Below, in pieces: positions 1-7,294 of a DNA stretch of 16,961 nt. How positions within the stretch are numbered: the stretch's first letter is position 1; each line of letters opens with the position of its first letter. A program made the position numbers and the translations under genes. The notes under the pieces are model-generated. The model made no database searches, was not told the DNA's origin, and saw nothing but the letters and a program-made list of their open reading frames with translations. The stretch comes from DASPPK01 sp964399235 (GTDB taxonomy: Archaea > Thermoproteota > Bathyarchaeia > Bathyarchaeales > Bathycorpusculaceae). Location: the NCBI GenBank assembly GCA_964399235.1, contig CAYNQC010000026.1:1-16961 (forward strand), in the 5' to 3' direction.

Positions 1-116
1 TGATCCATTTTCTCGGCTATAGGAAGCATGGTGTCCGTTCGCATTCTAGTTGCGATAAGACTTTGATGTGCATCTCTGAAGGTAGTATCGGTTATCTTTA
101 CCCGTTTGGAACCCAA
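1..116 (-). CDS. OadA/PycB-type carboxyltransferase subunit, N-terminal fragment (cut by window edge)
   Basis: Only the first 38 codons are in the window. The reading frame opens after an in-frame TGA; the first usable start is TTG at 116, with a GAGGT ribosome-binding site at 126-130, 9 nt upstream. The residues include KITDTTFRDAHQSL and, further on, ATRMRT and MLPIAEKMD. This is the start of the DRE-TIM metallolyase barrel shared by oxaloacetate decarboxylase alpha, pyruvate carboxylase subunit B and the 5S subunit of methylmalonyl-CoA:pyruvate transcarboxylase. In this family the Asp of DTT and the RDxxQS segment belong to the metal and active site. It follows the carboxyltransferase gene by 65 bp on the same strand, so the two are probably co-transcribed. 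Family assignment is secure. Which of the three enzymes it is cannot be told from 38 residues. No biotin domain is visible in the window. Confidence 0.82.
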   Translation of the reverse strand, partial: MGSKRVKITDTTFRDAHQSLIATRMRTDTMLPIAEKMD

Positions 117-181
117 CTTGAATTGACCTCAACAGCGTCCTAAGATCAAGAACTTGAAGAATGGCTTGAAGGTGTATTAAT

Positions 182-1765
182 CTATAATGGTAAGTTCGAG
201 TGTTTTCTTGACGGTCTAGGCTCACGTTTAGTTGCTAAGCTTTCGAGTGCGCTTATGAGTTTAGGTCGGGTCTCCGCGGGCTCGATTACTTCATCTATGT
301 ACCCTTTCTGTGCGGCTATGTAGGGACTTGCGAATCTCTGGCGATATTCGCTGACGAGTTCGCTGTGTTTCTGCTTTTGATCTCCGGCTTCGGCTATTTC
401 TTTTCTAAAGATTATGTTTATGGCTCCCTGGGGTCCCATGACAGCGATCTCGGCTGTTGGCCAAGCATAGTTTATGTCTGCTCCGCTGTGTTTTGAACCC
501 ATTACGTCATAGGCTCCGCCGTAATCCTTTCTAACAATCACAGTGATCTTTGGAACCGTTGCTTCGCAATAAGCATAGAGTAGTTTTGAACCATGTTTGA
601 TTATTCCACCATGCTCCTGTTCTATGCCTGGCAAGAAACCTGGAACATCCACGAAAGTGATGATTGGAATGTTGAAGGCGTCACAGAACCTGACGAACCT
701 TCCAGCTTTCATCGAGCTGTTTATGTCCAGCGCTCCCGAGTAGTGTGCAGGCTGGTTGGCCACGACACCAACGGTTTTTCCATTCAAACGTGCAAATCCT
801 ACAACGATATTCTGCGCCCAGAGAGGTTGGATTTCGAAGAAATCCGCGTTGTCTACTATTCGATGAACGATTTCCTTAACGTCATAAGGCTTGTCTGAAT
901 CATCTGGCAAGACTTTCGCCAAATCGCCGTCGGTACGGTTCGGGTCGTCTCCCGTGTCAACGACTGGCGGATCTTCCAGGTAGTTGCTTGGAAGATAGCT
1001 CAGGAGTTTCTTGACTATTTGCATGCAATGTGCTTCGTCTTTGGCGATGAAATGTGTCACTCCACTGGTCGTGCTGTGTATCATTGCTCCGCCCAATTCC
1101 TCGAAGCTTACCTCTTGTCCAAGAACGGTCTTGACGACGTCTGGACCAGTAATAAACATGTGGCTTGTCTTGTCTACCATTATTATGAAGTCGGTCAGAG
1201 CAGGCGAGTAGACTGCTCCACCTGCGCATGGACCCAGAATTGCGGATATTTGCGGAACGACACCAGAGCTTATCACGTTTCGAAAGAAAATGTCGCCATA
1301 GCCAGCTAAGCTAGCGACGCCTTCTTGTATGCGTGCGCCACCGCTGTCATTAAGACCTATCACTGGTGCGCCTGTCTTCATAGCTAGATCCATGAGTTTA
1401 CACACTTTTTTTGCAAACATCTCCCCTAATGAGCCGCCGAAGACCGTGAAATCCTGTGAAAACACGTAGACCAACCGTCCCTCAATGGTTCCGTAGCCGG
1501 TTACAACGCCGTCGCCGGGTATTTTCTTGTCGCCAATGCCGAATTCTGTGCATTGATGAACCACAAAACGGTCCAATTCGTTGAAGCTTCCTGAGTCCAG
1601 CAGAAGATCGATGCGCTCTCTGGCAGTAATCTTGCCCTTGGCATGTTGTTCTTCGATGCGTTTCGGCCCACCGCCCAGCTTGGCTTGATCGTTGAGTGTT
1701 CGCAAACGATTGATCTTCTCATTGACTGTTAGCTCTTTTTTCGGGTTCAATTTGCCTCTCCACAT
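182..1765 (-). CDS. pccB: Propionyl-CoA/methylmalonyl-CoA carboxyltransferase (PccB/MmdA family)
   Basis: 527 residues, the usual length for acyl-CoA carboxylase beta subunits. It moves the carboxyl group between carboxybiotin and acyl-CoA in the cytoplasm. Two crotonase-like halves are visible. The N-half oxyanion glycines are in AGGAVYSP (182-183), with the acyl-CoA-side GGSLGEM at 110-116 and SGGARIQEG at 141-149. The C-half glycines are in YGGAYDVMGSKH (416-417). Asp420 in that motif appears to match the Asp that favours propionyl-CoA over acetyl-CoA in Streptomyces PccB (inferred by motif, not aligned). The start is ATG at 1765; no strong Shine-Dalgarno is seen. The methylmalonyl-CoA epimerase gene lies 66 bp upstream on the same strand and an OadA/PycB-like gene follows. 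It could serve propionyl-CoA carboxylase, a sodium-pumping methylmalonyl-CoA decarboxylase, or a transcarboxylase 12S subunit; the OadA-like neighbour keeps the last open. Confidence 0.93.
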   Translation of the reverse strand: MWRGKLNPKKELTVNEKINRLRTLNDQAKLGGGPKRIEEQHAKGKITARERIDLLLDSGSFNELDRFVVHQCTEFGIGDKKIPGDGVVTGYGTIEGRLVYVFSQDFTVFGGSLGEMFAKKVCKLMDLAMKTGAPVIGLNDSGGARIQEGVASLAGYGDIFFRNVISSGVVPQISAILGPCAGGAVYSPALTDFIIMVDKTSHMFITGPDVVKTVLGQEVSFEELGGAMIHSTTSGVTHFIAKDEAHCMQIVKKLLSYLPSNYLEDPPVVDTGDDPNRTDGDLAKVLPDDSDKPYDVKEIVHRIVDNADFFEIQPLWAQNIVVGFARLNGKTVGVVANQPAHYSGALDINSSMKAGRFVRFCDAFNIPIITFVDVPGFLPGIEQEHGGIIKHGSKLLYAYCEATVPKITVIVRKDYGGAYDVMGSKHSGADINYAWPTAEIAVMGPQGAINIIFRKEIAEAGDQKQKHSELVSEYRQRFASPYIAAQKGYIDEVIEPAETRPKLISALESLATKREPRPSRKHSNLPL

Positions 1766-1831
1766 TTTGCCTTATTGCAGTACACAGGTATTTAGAACAT
1801 GCGGGGAGCCTGCAGGCCTTTTTCGTTGTTT

Positions 1832-2233
1832 CTATGGTTTTTCAACAAGCTCCAGTAGAACGCCACGAGTACTTTTCGGATGAACAAACGCAATCTTTGT
1901 TCCCTCGGCGCCGGCTCTCGGGCTCTCATCTACCAACGTAACGCCTTTGCTTTTTAATTCCTCAAGAACGGTTTCGATGTTCTTGACTTTCACAGCAAGA
2001 TGTTGAATGCCTTCGCCTCTCGCTTCGAGAAACTTGGCAACCGCACTATCACTGCCGAGTGGCTCTAACAATTCGATGCGACTTTCACCAACTGAAAAGA
2101 ACGCGACTTTCACCTTCCGCTCGTTCAATATGTGGACGCCTTCCAGTTTGAAACCCAAAACATCGCGGTAAACAGTGATTGCCTCTTCCAGGTTCTTCAC
2201 GGCAATTCCAATATGCTCGATGGAGTCGATCAA
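1832..2233 (-). CDS. mce: Methylmalonyl-CoA epimerase
   Basis: 133 residues, a vicinal-oxygen-chelate (glyoxalase-fold) protein that interconverts (S)- and (R)-methylmalonyl-CoA. Two beta-alpha-beta-beta-beta repeats are apparent. Probable metal ligands are His7 (EHIGIAV), Glu54 (RIELLEPL), His78 (GIQHLAVKV) and Glu128 (LLELVEKP); the 50-residue spacing between His78 and Glu128 matches the characterised Propionibacterium enzyme. The start is TTG at 2233: an in-frame TGA lies 6 bp upstream and His7 is needed, so no other start is possible. It is the first gene of the minus-strand operon leading into the acyl-CoA carboxyltransferase, which fits conversion between propionyl-CoA and succinyl-CoA. 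The mutase is not in the window. Confidence 0.93.
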   Translation of the reverse strand: MIDSIEHIGIAVKNLEEAITVYRDVLGFKLEGVHILNERKVKVAFFSVGESRIELLEPLGSDSAVAKFLEARGEGIQHLAVKVKNIETVLEELKSKGVTLVDESPRAGAEGTKIAFVHPKSTRGVLLELVEKP

Positions 2234-2371
2234 CCTTCAATCCAACCTTTAGGTGACACTGAAGGGCATGCCACGACGTTATAAAAGAGTTTCTCGACCG
2301 ATTTCGTCAGGTCTTCTTCGGGTTTCAAAAAACTTAATACCCCTACCAGAACAGATTCCAGTTGGTCAATC
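2234..2371. promoter_or_regulatory. Divergent promoter region between mce and the ribonucleotide reductase gene
   Basis: A 138-bp divergent spacer. TTATAAAAG at 2279-2287 reads as a TATA box on either strand. On the minus strand it would place the mce start point near 2255, about 20 nt before the TTG. A second AT-rich stretch at 2326-2338 (ending in CTTAATA) is placed to start the reductase transcript about 10-15 nt before its ATG. Box assignments are by eye only. Confidence 0.4.
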
Positions 2372-5300
2372 ATGATCATCAAGAAGATAACCAAGAGGGA
2401 TGGCAGAGTAGTTGATTTTGATCCCTCAAGGATAAGGGATGCGATCTACAAGGCTTTCATTGCAGTTGAACTTGGAGACGGCACAAAAGCTGAAAGTGTG
2501 ACTCAGGAAGTTGTCAGACTTCTCGAGGACAAGTTCAAGGAAAAAATACCTTCTGTCGAAGACGCCCAAGACCTCGTAGTACGTGTTCTGAAGAAATGGG
2601 GCTACGATAAGGTTGCTCAAGAATATGAGGCATACAGGCAGAAAAAATCGGAAATCAGGAAACTCAGAGAAAAGTTGGGCATCAAAGAGCCCAAACTGAC
2701 CGTCAACGCCTTGGAAGTCCTCAGACAAAGGTACCTGCTGAGAGACGAAAATGAGAGAATCATAGAAACGCCCTCGCAGCTTTTTTCCAGAGTCGCAAGA
2801 GCGGTAGCCAAACCAGACAGGAAATACGGGCAGAACCCGAAACAGAGTGAAAGCATTTTCCATGAAATGATGGCTAAACTCGAGTTTGCCCCCAACACAC
2901 CAACTCTATTTAACGCTGGGACAAAGCTGGGACAGCTCTCTGCATGCTTTGTCTTGCCCGTTGAGGACTCGCTCGAAGGCATATTCGGAGCCGCCAAGAA
3001 CATGGCGATAATCGAGAAAAGCGGAGGCGGAGTCGGCTTCGATTTTTCCAAGCTAAGACCAAAAGGAGACATCGTCAGATCAACCAAAGGAGTAGCGTCT
3101 GGCCCGGTCAGCTTCATGAGAATTTTCGACACAAGCACAGAGGTCATAAAGGCTGGAGGAAAACGACGCGGGGCAATGATGGCAATCTTGAGAGCCGATC
3201 ACCCCGACGTCCTCGAATTCATAGCCTCCAAACAAACACCCGGCTTTCTTTCCAACTTCAACATCTCCGTCGCCGCAACAGACGAATTCATGAAAGCCAT
3301 TGAGACAAACGAAGATTACTGGCTAGTGAACCCCCGAAATCAAGAAAAAACCAAAAAACTCAACGCAAAAGAAGTATGGAACCTGATGGCAAGATCCGCC
3401 TGGGCAAGCGGAGACCCTGGCGTAGTTTTCATCGACGAAATCAACAGACACAACCCCACGCCTCAAATCGGAAAAATAGAGTCTACCAACCCCTGCGTCA
3501 CCAAAGACACGTGGGTCATGACAGAGTCGGGTCCAAGAAAAGTTGAAGATATAATCGGCACAGCTTTCACCGCGATCGTACATGGCAAGAGATGGAACGG
3601 TTCGAAAAACGGCTTCCTCTCCACAGGGACCAAGCCAGTCTACCGACTTAAAACCACAGAGGGCTTTGAACTCAGACTCACAGATAATCATCCAGTCATG
3701 AAAGTAAAGAAAATGACGAGATACGTGCTGGAGTCAGAGTGGGCCAAGGTTGGCAAGGTGAAGTCCGGTGACAAATTAGTCTTGAACAACCATCGGGAAC
3801 TTCGCTCTTGGAAAGGAAACCACGATGAAAGCGAGGGCTACTTGGTCGGCCTGCTTTTGGGGGATGGGTCAATCAAGGAAGACAAGGCGGTTCTTTCTTC
3901 CTGGGGCGATAGCAAAGGCGCGAAAAGCATCAGAACACTGGCGTATGAATACGCAAGAAAAATGCCTCATCGCTCGGACTTTGCCGGCTGGTGGAAAGTG
4001 AAGAACAGAGAAGAATATCGAATGGCAACGGGACACTTGAAGACGATCGCACATGAACTCGGCATGAAGACAGGTTCCAAGAATGTCTCGGGACTCGTGG
4101 AGAGAACTTCCTCAGATTTCTATAGAGGCTTTCTCAAGGGACTGTTCGACGCTGACAGTTCAGTTCAAGGAAGCCAATCAAAAGGAGTGAGCATCAGACT
4201 GGCGCAAAGTAACCTAGAAACACTGAAAGCGGTCCAACGCATGCTACTCAGACTCGGAATAAACTCAACAATATACGCAAATCGCAGAGGCAGAGGTTCC
4301 GTCATGCTGCCAAATGGAAAAGGCGGCAGGAAGAGCTATGTCCACAAGCCTCAGCATGAACTCGTGATCTCCAGAGACAACTTGAAGGAATTCCATGATC
4401 GAGTGGGCTTCGGCGACTCGGAAAAAACAGACCTCCTCAAAAAAGCCTTGAATTCTTATGAAAGAAGACCGAACAGGGAGCGTTTCGTGGCCACGGTGTC
4501 AGAAGTGAAACCAGAAGGCACGGAAGAAGTCTTTGACGCCGTAGTTCCTGGAATAAACATGTTTGATGCTAACGGCTTCTGCGTGCACAACTGCGGCGAA
4601 CAGCCGCTGCTCCCTTATGAGTCTTGCAACTTGGGTTCAATCAATCTTTCAAAGATGGTCGAAGAGGGGAAGATCAACTGGCAAAAACTTCGGGAAATCG
4701 TGAGGAATGCGGTTCATTTCCTTGATAATGTCGTTGACGCAAACAAGTATCCTCTGAAAGAGACCGATAAGATAACCAGGGCAAACAGGAAAATCGGATT
4801 AGGCGTCATGGGGTTTGCTGACCTGCTCATCATGCTCAAAGTGCCCTATGATTCTGAAGAGGCTTTGAACGTCGGCGAGAACGTTATGAAGTTCATCAAA
4901 GAAGAAGCGCACAAGAAATCCGTGGAATTGGCAGAAGAAAGAGGTTCATTCATCAATTTTGAAGGGAGTATATGGAAAGACAAGTATCCAGCATTTAGGA
5001 ATGCCACTGTCACAACTGTTGCACCTACGGGAACCATAAGCATCGTTGCAGGTTGCTCTTCAGGCATTGAACCAATGTTCGCGATCTCTTTCATAAGAAA
5101 CGTGCTCAGCGGAACTAGACTGTTTGAAACAAACCCATTGTTCGAGGCGATGTCAAAGGAAAGAGGCTTCTACAGCGCAAAATTGCTTGAGGAAATAGCC
5201 AAGACGGGTTCTGTTCAGAAAATCGACGGTGTTCCCGAAGACGTGAAAAGACTCTTTGTTACAGCGCTTGACATCAAACCCGAATGGCACATACGAATGC

Positions 5301-5563
5301 AAGCTGTCTTCCAGAAGTACACTGACAACGCAGTCTCAAAAACTGTCAATCTACCGACGGAAGCAACTGTTGACGACGTGAGAAAAATATACGAACTGGC
5401 ATGGCAACTCAAGTGCAAAGGTGTGACTGTTTTCAGATACGGAAGCAAACCGGAACAAGTGCTCTACATCGGCCAAATAGAAACTGAAAAAGGAAAATTC
5501 GTATCTCTCGCATCCGAATACGCAGGCGGGTGCCCGACACAGAATTGTCCATTCCCCAGTTGA
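2372..5563 (+). CDS. nrdJ: Adenosylcobalamin-dependent (class II) ribonucleotide reductase, intein-containing precursor
   Basis: 1063-residue precursor; 697 residues after removal of the intein at 375-740. The enzyme makes deoxyribonucleotides using a B12-generated thiyl radical and needs no oxygen or second subunit. Residues 1 to about 90 form an ATP-cone (starting MIIKKITKRDGR). The first redox cysteine is Cys192 (LSACFVLP). The active-site loop is N373-P-[intein]-C741-G-E-Q: Asn373, Cys741 (thiyl radical) and Glu743 are the catalytic trio, and Cys752 (YESCNLGS) is the redox partner 11 residues on. The finger-loop motif PTGTIS is present, as is a C-terminal CPTQNC pair (1054/1059) for re-reduction by a thioredoxin-like protein. 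The start is ATG at 2372. Splicing is required for activity because the intein separates Asn373 from Cys741. No NrdB-like gene is nearby, in keeping with class II. Confidence 0.95.
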   Translation: MIIKKITKRDGRVVDFDPSRIRDAIYKAFIAVELGDGTKAESVTQEVVRLLEDKFKEKIPSVEDAQDLVVRVLKKWGYDKVAQEYEAYRQKKSEIRKLREKLGIKEPKLTVNALEVLRQRYLLRDENERIIETPSQLFSRVARAVAKPDRKYGQNPKQSESIFHEMMAKLEFAPNTPTLFNAGTKLGQLSACFVLPVEDSLEGIFGAAKNMAIIEKSGGGVGFDFSKLRPKGDIVRSTKGVASGPVSFMRIFDTSTEVIKAGGKRRGAMMAILRADHPDVLEFIASKQTPGFLSNFNISVAATDEFMKAIETNEDYWLVNPRNQEKTKKLNAKEVWNLMARSAWASGDPGVVFIDEINRHNPTPQIGKIESTNPCVTKDTWVMTESGPRKVEDIIGTAFTAIVHGKRWNGSKNGFLSTGTKPVYRLKTTEGFELRLTDNHPVMKVKKMTRYVLESEWAKVGKVKSGDKLVLNNHRELRSWKGNHDESEGYLVGLLLGDGSIKEDKAVLSSWGDSKGAKSIRTLAYEYARKMPHRSDFAGWWKVKNREEYRMATGHLKTIAHELGMKTGSKNVSGLVERTSSDFYRGFLKGLFDADSSVQGSQSKGVSIRLAQSNLETLKAVQRMLLRLGINSTIYANRRGRGSVMLPNGKGGRKSYVHKPQHELVISRDNLKEFHDRVGFGDSEKTDLLKKALNSYERRPNRERFVATVSEVKPEGTEEVFDAVVPGINMFDANGFCVHNCGEQPLLPYESCNLGSINLSKMVEEGKINWQKLREIVRNAVHFLDNVVDANKYPLKETDKITRANRKIGLGVMGFADLLIMLKVPYDSEEALNVGENVMKFIKEEAHKKSVELAEERGSFINFEGSIWKDKYPAFRNATVTTVAPTGTISIVAGCSSGIEPMFAISFIRNVLSGTRLFETNPLFEAMSKERGFYSAKLLEEIAKTGSVQKIDGVPEDVKRLFVTALDIKPEWHIRMQAVFQKYTDNAVSKTVNLPTEATVDDVRKIYELAWQLKCKGVTVFRYGSKPEQVLYIGQIETEKGKFVSLASEYAGGCPTQNCPFPS
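3494..4591 (+). mobile_element. LAGLIDADG-type intein inside the ribonucleotide reductase
   Basis: Codons 375-740 (366 residues) of the reductase. The first intein residue is Cys375, opening block A (CVTKDTWVMTESGPRKVEDI). Block B has the TxxH pair Thr437/His440 (LTDNHPV). Two homing-endonuclease dodecapeptides are present: YLVGLLLGDGS at 490-500 and GFLKGLFDADSS near 585-597, with acidic residues Asp498 and Asp593/Asp595. The C-terminal block ends NGFCVHN, giving the His-Asn end followed by Cys+1. This is a complete class 1 intein with every splicing residue and both endonuclease motifs intact, so it looks able both to splice and, plausibly, to home. It sits between Pro374 and the catalytic cysteine, which serves as the +1 nucleophile. 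Confidence 0.95.
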
Positions 5564-5570
5564 ACGAACG

Positions 5571-5584
5571 GAAAAAGAAAGAGA
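5571..5584 (-). terminator. T-rich terminator-like tract for the OsmC-family gene
   Basis: Read on the minus strand, the 29-bp convergent gap holds a pyrimidine run (TTTCTTTTTC) just after the OsmC-family stop codon. Archaeal transcription often ends at such T-rich tracts without a hairpin. Confidence 0.35.
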
Positions 5585-5592
5585 ATTAGAGA

Positions 5593-6018
5593 CTATCGTT
5601 CCTTCGCTGCTCGTACAGTGTACTTCATTTTCACATTTGCTTTCTCGAAAAGTTTTCCGACAGGGCAGCCCTTCACTGTAAGCTCATGCGCTCTAAGAAG
5701 TCTGTCCCTAGGCATGTCGGCATCAACCAATATGTCAACGTTGGCTTCAGTAATGGTGCCCGCTTCTTCAGATTTCACTCCGTCCACTTTGACTTCTAAT
5801 TTCCTCGGCGAGAACCTCATTTTCTTTGCAGTCATGACGAAAATGGTAGCGTAGCAGCCTGCGTAACTCATAAGACACAGTTCGAGTGCGGATGGACCCA
5901 TGTCAGTCCCATCTGGAGGGGACAAGTCTAATGCCATCGCATGCGTTCTCTGATCATCAACGTCAATTCTGTAGTTCTCAACCATCGTTGCTTTTGCATG
6001 TAGTTTTGCCAACTTCAT
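5593..6018 (-). CDS. OsmC/Ohr-family protein
   Basis: 141 residues from ATG at 6018; a GTG directly before it at 6021 could add one residue. OsmC-family proteins are cytoplasmic dimeric thiol peroxidases that reduce organic hydroperoxides, though several archaeal members have unknown substrates. The two family cysteines are visible (numbering from the GTG): Cys56 in MSYAGCYATIF at the start of the central helix and Cys119 in TVKGCPVGKLFEK. An extra Cys49 lies one helix turn-pair earlier. The gene converges on the reductase gene and is divergent from the Lrp-PDO-CopA cassette. It shares that cassette's 130-bp upstream region, so the two may be co-regulated in redox or metal stress (inference). 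Confidence 0.88.
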   Translation of the reverse strand: MKLAKLHAKATMVENYRIDVDDQRTHAMALDLSPPDGTDMGPSALELCLMSYAGCYATIFVMTAKKMRFSPRKLEVKVDGVKSEEAGTITEANVDILVDADMPRDRLLRAHELTVKGCPVGKLFEKANVKMKYTVRAAKER

Positions 6019-6076
6019 CACCTAGAAGCTCTTTTCCAAACCTTGCTTTTCACTTGTCTAATGCGAAAGGCTTTTA

Positions 6077-6109
6077 TTTCGGACAATCTTATATAGTTTT
6101 CGTCCAAAA
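6077..6109. promoter_or_regulatory. Inverted repeat flanking a TATA box upstream of the Lrp-type regulator
   Basis: TTTCGGAC at 6077-6084 and GTCCAAAA at 6102-6109 are an inverted repeat matching at 7 of 8 positions. They bracket the TATA-like TTATATAG at 6089-6096. The box is about 60 bp before the regulator's ATG. An operator that wraps the TATA box is the usual arrangement for archaeal Lrp autorepression. It lies in the spacer shared with the OsmC-family gene, so it could control both directions. Confidence 0.5.
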
Positions 6110-6154
6110 TCAAACGAAAAACGCACCAATTTGTGCAGAAAACGGAATGAGAAA

Positions 6155-6589
6155 ATGTTGGCACTCGATGAAACTGACAAAAGAATACTTGAGCTACTAG
6201 AAGAGGACGCACGGAGATCCTTCACAGAGATGGCTGAAAGACTGAAAGTAAGCGAGTCCGCGATTCGAAAGAGAGTCTTGGGTCTTCAAAACAAAGGCGT
6301 GATCAAGCGATTTACGATCAAAGTTGACAATGTTAAGCTTGGTCTGAACACCGTGGCCATAGTAGGTGTCGACGTCGACTCCACGAAAATGCTCGAAATT
6401 GCGCAAAGACTATGCGACCTAAGAGAAGTGAAATGCGTGGCAACTTCCACCGGCGACCATATGATAATGCTAGAAATCTGGACAAGAAACGGAAATGAAC
6501 TGAACAAGCTAATATCAGAAAAAATAGGCAAAATCGAGGGCATAAAAGAAATTTGTCCCGCGTTGATTTTGGAAAAAATGAAAGACTGA
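6155..6589 (+). CDS. Lrp/AsnC-family transcriptional regulator
   Basis: 144 residues. ATG at 6155 is preferred to an upstream TTG at 6131 because the family begins with the LDETDKRILELL segment seen at residues 3-15, and GGAATGAG lies just before the ATG. The helix-turn-helix is at about 21-42 (SFTEMAERLKVSESAIRKRV). The RAM (Lrp/AsnC ligand-binding) domain follows from about 66 to 140, with STGDHMIMLEIW at 98-109. Cysteines at 87, 94 and 134 lie in the sensor domain and could be metal- or redox-responsive (speculative). No TRASH domain is fused, unlike some archaeal copper regulators. It heads a same-strand run with the PDO (25-bp gap), CopA and YHS genes, and is probably their local regulator. 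Confidence 0.92.
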   Translation: MLALDETDKRILELLEEDARRSFTEMAERLKVSESAIRKRVLGLQNKGVIKRFTIKVDNVKLGLNTVAIVGVDVDSTKMLEIAQRLCDLREVKCVATSTGDHMIMLEIWTRNGNELNKLISEKIGKIEGIKEICPALILEKMKD

Positions 6590-6614
6590 AATCGAGCAGG
6601 AGTGGGTCGCAGAA

Positions 6615-7259
6615 ATGAGTTTGATACCCGATGAAAACAAGGAACAGGTAAAAAACCAGTTGGCCGAGATGCTGGTGAACCCTGTACGGTTAATCATGTT
6701 CACCCAAGAATTAGAGTGCCAATTTTGCGTGCAAACCAAACAGCTCGTTACTGAGTTGGCTGGATTGAATGACAAGATACTGGCCGAGGTCCATGATTTC
6801 GTAGCGGACACGGAACTCGCCAAGCAATTCGGCGTGGACAAAGTCCCCGCGATGGTCATTTTGGGACAAAAGGACTATGGAATCAGGCTTTACGGACTTC
6901 CATATGGTTATGAATTTCAAACACTAATGTCAGCGTTAGGAGCGGTTTCCCAAGGGAAAACGGACCTGTCAGAAGAGACAAAAGCAAAGCTTCACGCGTT
7001 AAACGTTCCAGTTCACATTCAGGTCTTCGTCACACTAACTTGCCCACATTGTCCCACTGCAGCAGCGATGGCTCACAAATTTGCAATTGAAAACGACTTG
7101 ATAACGGCTGACGTGATCGATGCGAACGAGTTTCCGCAACTGGCAATCAAGTATGGTGTGATGGGTGTTCCCAAAATAGTGGTGAACGAAAAGATCGAGT
7201 TTGTGGGGGCAGTGCCTGAAAACATGTTCTTGGAGCACGTGCTCCTTGGAGCTCGGTGA
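6615..7259 (+). CDS. Protein disulfide oxidoreductase with two thioredoxin folds (PDO)
   Basis: 214 residues, the normal size of archaeal PDO proteins related to the Pyrococcus furiosus enzyme. Two tandem thioredoxin-fold units each carry a CxxC: C35-QF-C38 in the first and C143-PH-C146 (TCPHC) in the second. Each has a cis-proline loop: Pro78 (DKVPAMVI) and Pro186 (MGVPKIVV). The second site resembles glutaredoxin/thioredoxin-like CPHC centres and is probably the more active; CQFC is less usual. The likely role is cytoplasmic dithiol/disulfide exchange, possibly with a thioredoxin reductase and possibly feeding the ribonucleotide reductase. AGGAG at 6598-6602 is 12 nt before the ATG. Its place between the regulator and CopA suggests thiol maintenance under copper stress. 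Confidence 0.9.
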   Translation: MSLIPDENKEQVKNQLAEMLVNPVRLIMFTQELECQFCVQTKQLVTELAGLNDKILAEVHDFVADTELAKQFGVDKVPAMVILGQKDYGIRLYGLPYGYEFQTLMSALGAVSQGKTDLSEETKAKLHALNVPVHIQVFVTLTCPHCPTAAAMAHKFAIENDLITADVIDANEFPQLAIKYGVMGVPKIVVNEKIEFVGAVPENMFLEHVLLGAR

Positions 7260-7281
7260 ACAATGAACTAGGAATGTAAAC

Positions 7282-7286
7282 AGAGG
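7282..7286 (+). promoter_or_regulatory. Ribosome-binding site that fixes the TTG start of copA
   Basis: AGAGG ends 8 nt before the TTG at 7295. A nearer TTG at 7288 is out of frame, so this site selects 7295. Confidence 0.55.
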
Positions 7287-7294
7287 CTTGATTA

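Noticed and set aside
593..898. A 101-residue plus-strand frame opposite the carboxyltransferase gene
   Set aside because: It lies opposite conserved active-site coding and has no family features.
2617..3147. A 176-residue frame antisense to the reductase gene
   Set aside because: Serine- and leucine-rich shadow frame, no motif, no promoter or ribosome-binding site.
6131..6154. TTG start for the Lrp-type regulator
   Set aside because: It adds eight residues not typical of the family and lies close to the predicted promoter. ATG at 6155 fits better.
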